Positions 1 through 10,358 of a stretch of 64,000 bases of DNA are shown here, one piece after another. The DNA is from Theristus sp. LFF4_11 (taxonomy: Eukaryota > Nematoda > Chromadorea > Monhysterida > Xyalidae). Under the pieces are notes generated by a model. It was not told the DNA's origin and made no database searches. It was given only the letters and a program-made list of their open reading frames with translations. The position numbers and the translations under genes were made by a program. Every line of letters begins with the position of its first letter. Position 1 is the stretch's first letter. The DNA lies in the NCBI GenBank assembly GCA_030248135.1, contig JASANC010004988.1, forward strand, positions 1 through 64,000. The letters are read 5' to 3'.

Positions 1-18
1 TTGTCACTTTAAGTTCAG

Positions 19-128
<110 letters not shown>

Positions 129-129
129 T

Positions 130-1800
130 GCTGAGGAGGGGTCCATCCCCCCCCCCCCCATGAAATTTTTTCGCTTAAATTTTAAAGGAAAAACGCTAAA
201 TTTAGCTGCAAAATCTTTGAAATTACAATGAAGCCGAAGATGGCATGCGGTCGATCCGGTACCGGTCGATCCGGTACGGTCAATCCGGTACCGGTCGATC
301 CGGTACCGGTCGATCCGGTACCTGGCAATTTTCTAGGGCGGTCGATCCGGTACCGGTCGATCCGGTACCTGGCAATTTTCAACTGTTTTAGCATTCAATT
401 CAATTTGTTTCTGATTTGTTTTCCATTTTTCTTCGTTTCTCTCATTTTATCTGATGTCTGAAACATTTTACCGCAGGTTTTTTCGCGGGAATATGAAAAT
501 AAAAACAACAGACATTTTTCTTCAACTCCAAAAGAGAACCGAATCAGTCTTCACATTTTTATTTTGTTCTCCTTTTCTTGCTGAGCTGATAATTTTGCAA
601 ATTTTCACCGTCTTGGAGCTTTATTCTTCTGGAAAATAGTTCAGAAAATAAAAAAAACATATGGTACACTTGTTTTGCTTTTTTCAGAATCAGATTACGA
701 TTACCAAAACCAACCAAGTGTCGCAAGTCGTCGTCGTCTCATATCGTATCCATAGTTGTTCCAGAGCCGGGGGTTTGGGGGGGGGGCGATATAGATAGCT
801 GGAGCAAATTTTCCAGATAGATAGATAGCTGGAAAATTTTGGGGGGGGGGCCGCGGGGGGGGGGCATGTGACTTTGGGGGGGGGCCGGTCAAAATTTTGA
901 AATTTGATAGATAGATAGCTAAAACGCTAAAAAGCTATAAAAGCAGCAAAATAATGCTAAAAATACACTAAAAATTAAGTATAAGCGCGTATTTTACCTC
1001 AAATTAGCAAAATTTTCAAGAATTACGAGCAAAAATGGTCAATTTTGGTAAAAAATTGACTCATTTTATGTCTTCGAACACAAAATAGATAGATAGATAG
1101 CTGGCTGAGAATTTTTTTTGGACAGATAATAGCTGAGCCGAAAAAACCTGTTTGATAGAGATAGATTCGAATTTTTTTTTGGGGGGGGGCCGGCCCCCCC
1201 AGGCCCCCCCTAGAACAACTATGATCGTATCATCAACAATCGTATCAACAATCAACAAAGAAAAATCGAAAACATAACGAGAACGCTAAAAACCCGTAAA
1301 ACAGCTGAAAATTTCAATTGGTACCGGATCGACCGAGCACCGGATCGACCTGGTACCGGATCGACCGCCCTAGAAAATTGCCAGGTACCGGATCGACCGG
1401 TACCGGATCGACCGTATCGGATCGACCGGTACCGGATCGACCTACAGCCAAGTTATCATATATTCAGCTTATATTATAGACTTTATCATATATTCAGCTT
1501 ATATTATAGACTTTATAGACAAAAAAATCATGATTTTCGAAAAAAATTAGGGTGTGCAGAAAATTTTGGGGGGGGGGGTCTCCGCCAGACAAAATTTCAT
1601 GGGGGGTGTGGGGGGGTGTCGGCCAAATTTTCGAGGGGGGGGGGGGTCCGATGGGGGGGTGCCCGGTTTTAGGGGGGGGTGGCACGGTGCCCCCTCCCCC
1701 CCCCCCCCACCCCCGACGGCCCCTGGGGCCCTGGGGGGGGGTACCCCCCCCCCCACCCCACCCCCCCGCCCACGGTACTGGCTTCAACAACATCTGCGAT
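130..1800. repeat. G-rich composite repeat with foldback core
   Basis: The block from the poly-C stretch near 147 to the G/C-run region ending near 1780 has a relative at 51485-53370. Both share a left part (CATGAAATTTTTTCGCTT...) and a right part (TTATCATATTCAGC-like, then an ATCATGATTTT motif and long G runs). Inside it lies a foldback element with arms at about 248-390 and 1297-1441. Between the arms are GATA repeats (near 810-830, 905-925 and 1085-1105) and long G runs. The open frames over the G/C runs are Gly/Pro/Trp-rich artefacts. No coding function is supported. The outer limits are approximate because no target-site duplication was seen. Confidence 0.6.
248..1441. mobile_element. 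Foldback element with 15-bp palindromic units in its arms
   Basis: The left arm (about 248-390) is a run of a 15-bp unit, GGTCGATCCGGTACC, followed by TGGCAATTTTC and then a short stretch related to CAACTGTTTTAGC. The right arm (about 1297-1441) is the reverse complement of this, including the CTAGAAAATTGCCAGGTACC block. Each unit contains the palindrome GGTACC, so the arms can pair with each other and fold internally. The interior has no plausible protein. It is probably a non-autonomous foldback DNA transposon; the family is not recognised. Confidence 0.65.
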
Positions 1801-2316
1801 GAAGTTTTTGAGCGTCCCAAAGGTTGGCTTACCATTTCCGATGCAGATAAGGTGACGATTCGCCTCGCAATCTAAATTTGAGCGTCCGAGCTGCTCCGTT
1901 TGCAAGCGTTACGTTGTCTCGTTGCTGTTTCGTGTCCTGCCGTCGCGACACATCATCAGAATTGATCGAATTTCAAGCCGGTATGTGTATTTTCACTTGG
2001 GTTGGGGACAATTAGTGACGTTTTGGGGTTCAAAACACTAGAAGAGGCATGGTAACGGTTTGGAAAAGGGGTAATTGAGGTCACCAAACCAAAATCTCCA
2101 AAGTTCCGCCATACGGGAGTCATTCCGGAGGCGCTTGCATATCATATGTGGTTCTTCAAACTCCCTGATTGATTTAGCACAACTTTGATTTTTGAAATTA
2201 AAAAAAACTAAAAACCAAAAATGTAGATTTTTGTTTTTTTTAACAACCCTAGGTTGGGGTCAGTACAAGCAAAAACATCAAACAAATTTAAAAGGAGGAA
2301 ACGATAAGAAACTACC

Positions 2317-5300
2317 ATGCTGGGCGATTTGACATTCAACATTGATCACGGTTACCTCGAGGCGTTGGTGCGCGGCTTCAAAGGTGGCATTTTGACGCAC
2401 GTTGACTACGCGAATTTGGTGCAGTGTGAAACGTTGGAAGGTAAAACGGGAGCGATCGTAGAGTCGGAGAGACACATTTTCATATGGAATGAATAAGGAT
2501 TTGTGTTAGAACGATGCGTTATTGTACCAACTTCCTAATGCTATTTTTGGTTTTGTGCGCAAGTCATGTCTTGTAAACGTCTCAGCGGCAAAGTGTGAGA
2601 CAAAAAATTGCTTTCAGCAACAACAATCGGAAGCCTGCGTTTGTCAAGCGACAAAATCAGAAACCAAGTGTAGCACGCATCAATTGCATCGTTTTTCGCC
2701 AATTGTATACTCGTTTCCTTGTTTATTTTCCAGATCTGAAGTTGCATTTGCAATCAACTGATTATGGCAATTTTCTGGCGAACGAACCCGGTCCAATCAC
2801 GGTGGCCGTGATCGATGAGAAACTGAAAGAGAAAATGGTGACCGAGTTCAATCATTTGCGCAATCACGCCGTCGAGCCGTTGGCGACGTTCCTCGATTAC
2901 ATAACGTTGGTGGACCGTTGTGGGGAAGGGATAGAGCAGTGGTTTCTGAGCACACGTACTTAAGTGTTTTGAAATGCGCTTGATTTAGTTGCTTCAACTG
3001 ACGCTGTTTCGGTCAAAATCAAGTTTTGAGGTGAGACAAGCAATGTTCAAAATGAAGCACTGATACTGATTGGCTTCATTTTGATCGTCTACAACCACAG
3101 CGAGAATTTTTTATTATCTGCTGTTGAATGTTTGCCTTTGACTCACACATGCACACTTCATCATCACGTGCACATCATATTCAGGTATTCGTACATGATC
3201 GACAACATCATTCTGCTGATCACGGGCACTTTGCATCAGCGACCCGTGAACGAGTTGATCTCCAAGTGTCATCCACTCGGCTCGTTCGAACAGATGGAGG
3301 CGGTGCACATCGCGTCCACACCGGCCGAGCTCTACAATGCCGTGCTCGTGGACACGCCGCTCGGTTGGTGACTGCTGATGCACTTCACTTTGCATCGCTC
3401 CCCCTAGTCGGTTTCACTTACCCAAATGTGCAGTTGTGTTGGTGCCCCGGTGGTTTTAATTGCCGTTATATGGGCGGCAGGTTGCCCCGTGAGCTAGTGC
3501 TATCTCCTCACTCTAATGCTAACATTCCGTTCAAAGTGAACGCTGAACGCTGATTGGCTGTTTGTTCCCATAGCAACCAATCAGTTCAACGCACTCATTT
3601 GAAAGAGCAGCATCAGTTAGTGGATCACAAACTACAGCGAATGAAGTATGAAGAACAGTGGATTCAAGAAATTGTGTTTCTTTCAGCGCCCTACTTCAGC
3701 GACTGCATCAGCGAGCACGACTTGGACGAGATGAACGTTGAGATCATTCGAAACACGCTCTATCGGGCACGTGAAGCGTTTCATTGAGCTGTTGAGCGTT
3801 TTTTCGATTTTTTACCATATTTTATTGAAGACTAATTGTATTTTTAGTCATGACTATTTTATCAATGTTCAGGCGTATTTGGAAGACTTTGCTCGCTTCT
3901 GCGAGTCGTTGGGCGGCAGCACGGCCGAAGTGATGCGTGAAATATTGGCGGTCAGTTTTCTCCTTGATTCAATTTGTGCTGTTCAGCCAACGCGAGACAT
4001 TGTGATCGTGGTGTGTGCTTGCCGCTGAAAGCGCCCGTGCCCGTAAAAATTGTTACGGTCACGGTAATTTGGAAAAGGGGGAATATTTTTGAGCAGAGCA
4101 GCACGCCAGACCTTTCTAGCCTGTCCCGGGTCGGGTGGCTGCGCGACGTCGACCCCTCCCCAATTTTTTTGTCGCAAACTAAGTGTCACACAAACTGACC
4201 TCTCAAAAACACGGCTATGTGCTGTGTGCTTGCATGTGTAAATTTTTGATGTATGATATGAGGGTGAAAATTTTTCTGCGTCAAGTCAATTGAATGACCA
4301 CATCGAACAACAAATAATTCGGTGTCCGTGCAACGTTGTTCAACACCTGGAGTCAAATAACAAAAGCAATTTTGGAACTTCACATCACAACCACTGCTGC
4401 TCAGAAACAAAACTTTTCTCTGCTCAGGCACCTTCTCGCTTTTGTTTTGATCGTGCGTGGTGCGTGACAACAAATTTTCTTGTTTGATAAAAGCCGAGTA
4501 GACAGTTGACCACGAGTGTCCAGACAAACAACAACAAAACTGCTTGAAATTAACACAGTGAAAATTTGTGTTTGTTGTCCAGAGGGGGACTGTCGACACC
4601 CAATTGTTGATTTCCATCATGAAAATGAGATTTCTGAAGATGACAAAAGTTTTAATTTTGAAAGCGCTGAAAATGAAAAAAATTGGAAGTTTGTTCTATA
4701 TTTCGTTCGGAAGGCGACTTTGACTCTCAATTTAAATAAAAAACGGTAACTTGCAACGTCTTCGCGAAGCGAAGAAAATTTTCAAAAAATAGGCTCTGAG
4801 AACGTATTTTACCTTACGATTTTTGGATGTCATTCGTGGTATTGAGGTATCTATGTATAACACCCGTCCAGATGTAAAAAAATGTTTAGCAAAGGAGCGA
4901 ACAAAAAGCGTTCGTAAAGGGCCAGTTGGACCAAGTGCTTGTTGATACGGTCAAAACAACAAGAATATTGTAACATTGAATCGAACCGTTATCAACAAGG
5001 CACTGAACAATCTAAAAAACGAACGATGAACTCATGACTATCCATGCAATAGCCGTTGTAAAACGAATCATAAGATGGCCATGGCCTGCGCCGGAGGCGC
5101 AGGAAAATTTTCAATCTGAGCACAAAATTTCCTGAAAAACAATTCTTTGAAGACCTCGAAAATGGAAAGAATCAAAAAAGCTGACGCCAGCAACCGATTT
5201 TTTGTGTCATCCTAAATTATTGTGCGTCATTGGCGCAAGATGTCGCGTCAAAAAACCCTGGTTACCTGTACCACTGGTATTTGCAGAATAAAATGTGCTT

Positions 5301-8300
5301 ACCATCTACATGCGCAGCGCGATTTCAAATACAAATACGTTACTTTTGTAGGTTGTAACCGTTACAACATACAAAAGTAACCACAGCAATACACGCACTT
5401 TTGAAGATCTGCTTCAGTCAGTCAACTAAAATAATCGATTTTAATTTCGAAGTAATTTTATTGCATTTGTGAAAATTTTGTCTCTTCCAACCGAGGCGCT
5501 GCGCGACGTAGCCCCTCAGGCCCTGCGCGACGCGCGACGCTAGCCTGTCCCGGGACACCCTAGGAACACCCTATGCACATCTCTGTTTTTGAGAAAGCCG
5601 TGTATCGCTGGCGACCTTTCTTGGAAAAAACGTTTCTTTCCGCGGCATTGATAATTAATTGGTGAAGGATCTAGGGTGGTATGATATTAATGCCGCTTTA
5701 TGTTTTGTGTTCTTGCATTGCGCGTTAGCATTCCGGACACCCAGCAATCTCGCATCATCGTGCTTCATTGTTCAGTTCGAGGCCGACCGTCGTTCGATCA
5801 TCATCACGATCAATTCGTTCGACACGGAGCTCTCGAAAGACGACCGCAACAAATTGTACCCGCGTTGTGGCAAACTGCACCCGGTTGGATTGGCCGGCCT
5901 CAGTAGGGCGGACGACTACGAACAAGTGCGACAGATTGCCGATTATTACGCGGTGAGAATGGACTATTGTTTTGCGTTTTTGAGGGGCGCCGTGGGTTCT
6001 TCGGTTTGTGATTGATATTAAATTTGCAACTTTTCGTAAATTTTAAGCCAAACACCTGAATTTAAGTTAGGTTATATTTCCTTCGGACTGCCTTGTTGGA
6101 CCATGTCGATCTGTCTGTGCACTCAAACTAAATGCCCACCTCAACGTCAACAACACCGTTATTTATATGCCGTTATTGAATAACAACCAAAAAAACCTAG
6201 GTCCCACCGAGATTTGAACTCGGATTGCTGGATTCAGAGTCCAGAGTGCTAACCATTACACCATGGGACCGACCGCCTGCTGCTGCACACAATTGTTCGT
6301 CAAATTGAAATTACACTGTGAAATTTTTCAGTGTTTTTTTATGCATCTTACGCTGCACGCTTTTTTCTGCGTTTTTGTTCGCCGAACCATACACAACCCA
6401 GTGAGTAAAATCTACTATACAACAACCTACTGTTATTTGCATCTAGAATTCTGGAGGGGCAACGAAGTTTATTGATTTTCGGCTCACTTATCTGCGTGTT
6501 ATGCTGCCTCTGTGTGTGTTGGAAAAGAGCAATAACTCGTGCTGCGTGTGTGTTTTAATAGGCAGCCTGCGCCAGCACAGCCACACACACACACACACCA
6601 CACACGCACTGATTGTGTTTTATGTGTTGACAAAATGCAGCGCACACCAGTGAGAGCCATAATGCGCCTGACGCTTCTTGTGCGCACGGTCCCGTGGTGT
6701 AATGGTTATCACTTTGGACTTTGAATCCAACAATCCGAGTTCAAGTCTCGGCGGGACCTACTTTTGCAACTTTTCGGTTTTCGTGCTTGTTGAGTTCCTG
6801 CGTTGTTTACCAAGGTTTCTGATCATGGTTTACTGGATTCGTGCTTTTGCAAAAGTTTTAGTTCATATAGTCGTCCTGGATAATTTGTAGTATTAGCTGA
6901 TTGGCTGGTGGTTTTGCCTGAATGTCACGTTCAAAAAAGAAATTTAATCTTTTTTTTGTTTTTTTTTATTTTTGATGTGCGAGCATTTGTGAGGCAAATG
7001 GTCTTTTGCGGCCGAAGTATAGCGGCCTGAAGGATTGCGGCCTGGACGATAGCGGCCGGAGCATCGCGACCTGGACAATCGCGGCCTCGAAGATTGCGGG
7101 CCGGGGCGATTGCGGCCTGGGAGGATTGCGGTCTGGGAGGATTGCGGCCTGGGACAATTGCGGCGCGGGACGATTGCGGCCGAAGTATAGCGGCCTGGAC
7201 GATAGCGTCCGGAGCATCGCGGCCTGGACAATAGCGGCCTGGAAGATTGCGGCCCGGAACGATTGCGGCCTGGGAGGATTGTGGCCTGAGAGGATTGCGG
7301 CCTGGGACAATTGCGGCGCGAGACGATTGTGGCCCATGAGTTGGGAAATTAATGTAAAACCTTGTTTCTGATTTGGGAGACACAGAAAAATAAAAAGCAG
7401 TAGTTTTGATGGCGGAATTTTTGGTTTTGCAACGACGACGACGGCGGCGACCAGGATCCACTGTCCAGATCATGTTTCTCCTCTGCTTATCCTTGAAAAT
7501 TTGTAAATGGCTGTGGAGCCAGTTTGGCAGACATGGAACAGCAAAACTGATGCTTTTTATTTTTCTGTGCCTCCCAAATCAGAAACAAGGTTTTGCATTA
7601 ATTTTCGAACTCAAATTCCAACTGTTCGCTTTCACAAAGGTGTGCGTTCGATTGCGGCCCATTAGATAGAGGACGAAGCATTGCGGCCGAAGCATCTCGG
7701 CCTGAAGGATAGCGGCCTGAAGGATCGCGGCCTAGGACGATTGCGGCATGAAGGATCGCGGCCTGAAGGATTGCGGCCAGGGACGATTGCGGCCAGGGAC
7801 GATTGCGGCCAGGGACCATTGCGGCCAGGGACCATTGCGACCAGGGACGATTGCGGCCTGGGACGATTGCGGCCCACGAAATATTGGTGCTTTGTCATTG
7901 TCTTTGTCGCACGCAACTGGTTATATTATTCCTATTGTTATGCTCGCATTCTCGCGTTTTCATTTTTTTCCAAAAAAGTTGTCTTCTTGTTTATTGATTA
8001 GTAATTATTTTTTTCTTAGAAACAAAATCGAAATTTTCCATTCTCAACTTTCCTTGTCGCCGAGCCCAGATAGAGATAGATTCGAAAATTTTTTTGGGGG
8101 GCAGCCCCCCAGCCATCCAGAATTTGATCTGAAAAGGTGACAAAGCATGAAAACATCGTAGGCCGCAATCGTCCCGCGCCGCAATTGTCCGAGGCTGCAA
8201 TCCTCCCAGGCCGCAATCCTCCCAGACCACAATCGTTCCGGGCCGCAATCTTCCAGGCTGCTATTGTCCAGGCCGCGATGCTCCGGCCGCTATCGTCCAG

Positions 8301-9014
8301 GCCGTTATACTTCGGCCGCAATGGTCCCGCGCCGCAATTGTCCCAGGCCGCAATCCTCCCAAGCCGCAATCGCCCCGGGTCGCAATCTTCCAGGCCGCGA
8401 TTGTCCAGGCCGCGATGCTCCGGCCGCTATCGTCCAGGCCGCAATCCTTCAGGCCGCTATACTTCGGCCGCAAAAGACCATTTGCTTCACAAATGCTCGC
8501 ACATGTCGCACATCAAAAATAAAAAAAACCAAAAAAAAGATTAAATTTCTTTTTTGAACTTGACATTCAGGCAAAACCACCAGCCAATCAGCTAATACTA
8601 CAAATTATCCAGGACGACTATAGTGATTTTTTTATTTCCAGGACTACAAGCCATTGTTTGATGGTGCTGGTCCGAACGCAGGCGACAAAACGTTGGAGGA
8701 TAAATTCTTTGAATATGAGGTTAACATTTTGAGATTCTTTGTTGGTGGCAAATTGTTCTTTGTTGGTAGTTGCACCAATGTGGTTACGGTTTTGTTTCTG
8801 AAGGAAGAGGGAATTCAAGTCAAGTTCAATATCAAAATAGCATTATTTGCAGGTGAAATTGAACCTGAATTCGTACATGCAACAATTCCACTTTGGTGTG
8901 TTCTATGCGTTCGTGAAGCTGAAGGAACAAGAGATACGAAACATCATCTGGATTTCCGAGTGTATCGCGCAGCGGCATCGAGCGAAAATCGACAATTACA
9001 TTCCTATTCTGTGA
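2317..9014 (+). CDS. ATP6V0D: V-type proton ATPase V0 subunit d
   Basis: Subunit d of the membrane V0 sector. In the known complex it sits on the proteolipid ring and couples it to the central stalk of V1, for acidification of lysosomes, endosomes and other compartments. Eight exons: 2317-2440, 2734-2905, 3185-3363, 3687-3766, 3873-3950, 5776-5952, 8642-8719 and 8853-9014. Joined, they give 349 residues, matching the family length of about 350, and the match runs end to end. Conserved blocks include [76 protein letters not shown] and [16 protein letters not shown], and it ends in [11 protein letters not shown]. The ATG at 2317 is the first one compatible with the family N terminus. All junctions are GT-AG except after exon 4, where only a GC donor keeps frame. 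Intron 6 (5953-8641) carries two tRNA-Gln genes and a foldback element. It is probably constitutively expressed. The C. elegans counterpart is vha-16. Confidence 0.96.
3767..3872 (+). other. Inferred GC-AG intron in the V-ATPase d gene
   Basis: Exon 4 ends ...TATCGG and exon 5 begins GCGTATTTGG, giving the conserved R-A-Y at this position. The donor is then GCACGTGA (GC instead of GT) and the acceptor is TGTTCAG. The nearby GT (at 3771) would add four bases and break the frame, and no other AG near the acceptor repairs it. Confidence 0.6.
3951..5775. other. Intron 5 of the V-ATPase d gene, repeat remnants
   Basis: No exon or RNA gene was recognised. Two stretches, around 4120-4215 and 5485-5600, share CTAGCCTGTCCCGGG and GCTGCGCGACG words and an inverted pair (CAAAAACACGGCTATGTGC against GCACATCTCTGTTTTTGAG). 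This suggests a decayed inverted-repeat element of about 1.5 kb. The open frames here are AT-rich and lack protein character. Confidence 0.35.
6199..6270 (-). tRNA. tRNA-Gln (anticodon CUG)
   Basis: On the minus strand the 7-bp acceptor GGTCCCA pairs with TGGGACC and is followed by a T discriminator, as in eukaryotic tRNA-Gln. The anticodon arm is CTGGA-CTCTGAA-TCCAG with anticodon CTG. The T arm contains GTTCAAATC, and the A box is TGGTGTAATGG. Total length is 72 nt without an intron. It lies inside intron 6 of the V-ATPase d gene, antisense to it, and should carry its own internal pol III promoter. Confidence 0.95.
6688..6759 (+). tRNA. tRNA-Gln (anticodon UUG)
   Basis: The acceptor GGTCCCG pairs with CGGGACC and has a T discriminator. 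The anticodon arm is TTGGA-CTTTGAA-TCCAA with anticodon TTG. The T arm contains GTTCAAGTC. It is 72 nt with no intron. It sits about 420 bp from the CUG isoacceptor on the opposite strand. The two differ at several stem positions but keep pairing, which supports both being functional. Confidence 0.95.
6866..8622. mobile_element. Foldback DNA transposon with 16-bp GCGGCC arrays, TA target site
   Basis: The ends are long, nearly perfect inverted repeats starting TAGTCGTCCTGGATAATTT, flanked by a TA duplication (6866-6867 and 8621-8622). Just inside come arrays of a roughly 16-bp unit, GATTGCGGCCTGGGAC, in one orientation at about 7005-7335 and the opposite one at about 8155-8475. A further array lies at 7635-7875. 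The middle contains a short GATA and G-run stretch (8068-8110) shared with the repeat near 1150-1200. Arg/Pro-rich frames over the arrays are repeat artefacts. There is no transposase, so the element is non-autonomous. It lies in intron 6 of the V-ATPase d gene. Confidence 0.85.
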
Positions 9015-10358
9015 AATACTTTTTGTGATTTTTGCATTTTTGAAAATTAGAAAACAACAGAAAACGTTTCAGAAATATTTTCGTTTTTTTGGATCCGCTT
9101 GTGTGAAGGTCGAACAGTAAAGCAATTCTAATCAGTAAATTCGATTTTAAGTGATACCTTTAGTTTGCTGTATAAACATATGTTTTTCCTGCATGTCAAT
9201 ATTTAGGAAGATGGTTGATTTCATCTGCACTAACTGCATGTAATTGCGATTAAGTGTGTGGTTTTTTCCACTGTCTTGATTGTGATTGATGTATTTTAAA
9301 AACCGAACAGTTATGATCTTATCAATTTACCGATGCTATATTGCTGTTTAGATTTTTCCACTTCGATCTTTTTGTGATTTTGTCCTTTTTTGAAGATTTG
9401 TTACTGGTGTTGTGTGTGTGTCCATATTGTCAATTCGCTTTCACTTCTGTTTGATTTTTTGGAAAATCGATGTTTTGAAATTTATTTATTGTGATTTTAA
9501 TGTGAAGGAACAGAACTGTTCGGACTGTAACCGTCACAATGCTTTGTAATGTGGGTTGTCACTCAACTATTAATTTTATTATGGTCCGGAGAGTCAATGC
9601 GCGCTTAGATTGGTAATAGACAGTTTCTGGCATGACGCGGTAATTCAAAATTGGCAAAATGATCCGAGTCCCCAAATAGGTCCGAGTCACTTTTTGAATT
9701 GCCACATAAAGACTGAAACTAGTTTCCTTTCTCTGCACACGCATTGAGTCGCGAAACCTAAACAATTGATATTACGTATGGCCGATTAAACATGTAGCTT
9801 TTTTCGGGGTGCAAGGGCGCAAGAAATTTGAACAAAAAAGACGTTCAGAAACCCAAATTTGACGTGTTTCTTAAAATTAAAGTGGTTATTCATTCTATTC
9901 TGTTCATTCTCTGTCAATTGCACACTCGGTTGGCGAATATCTTAGCATTCTTGAAAAACTCAACTCATAGTCTGCAACTGGTCCCGCCTTGATTGAGAAA
10001 ACTAGTGGCTACCTTATTTTTTCGGCCATACAAATGTTTTTTTTCAGCAACTTTGATATCAAAGACTTCTGTCCATAATTAGAATCATTCTAACTCGAAA
10101 AAGATTTATTCCTGATGTGATGTTTCAAAAAATTGTGGTCGTGCTTCCCAATCGCCCGTTGAACGTTCCATGTTGTCGAATAAAAAGCTAGTCAGTTTGA
10201 TGATGGCGCAAAATGTTGCGAAGAGAATAATAGGTGGTTAACCCCACGGCGACCACGTTGAACAACGGATTGTGGTGCTGTATTTATAGTCACAGTTCCT
10301 TTCTGTCTTCGGGATGAAAAATACCGGAAACAATGTGTTTCTGATTTGAGAATCCGTA
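9015..10358. other. Intergenic region between V-ATPase d and WDR91 genes
   Basis: Probably the 3' UTR of the V-ATPase gene followed by the WDR91 promoter. It contains one MITE (9773-10031). An AATAAA at about 10179 is too far from the stop codon to assign. Nothing else was recognised. Confidence 0.4.
9773..10031. mobile_element. MITE, family 1 (GGCCGA-TIR), copy a
   Basis: Starts TACGTATGGCCGATTAAAC and ends TTTTTTCGGCCATA. It shares internal landmarks with four other copies in this window (near 23628, 30368, 30746 and 39223): GCAGCTTTTTTCAGGGTGCA, a GAACAAAAAAGACGTTCAGAAACC-type segment, and a GTCTGCAACTGGTCCCGCC-type segment. About 260 bp, non-coding, probably Tc1/mariner-related because TA occurs at the ends. 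Confidence 0.75.

Noticed and set aside
1494..1875. Gly/Pro/Trp-rich open frames on both strands
   Set aside because: They come from G and C runs in a repeat and have no domain.
7005..7340. CRISPR-like short regular repeats
   Set aside because: The 16-bp units are directly adjacent with no unique spacers, lie in the arms of a foldback transposon and sit inside an intron of an animal gene.
6931..7473. 180-residue Arg/Pro-rich minus-strand open frame
   Set aside because: It is a translation of the 16-bp array of the foldback element. The mirrored array at 8137-8544 gives the same peptide on the other strand.
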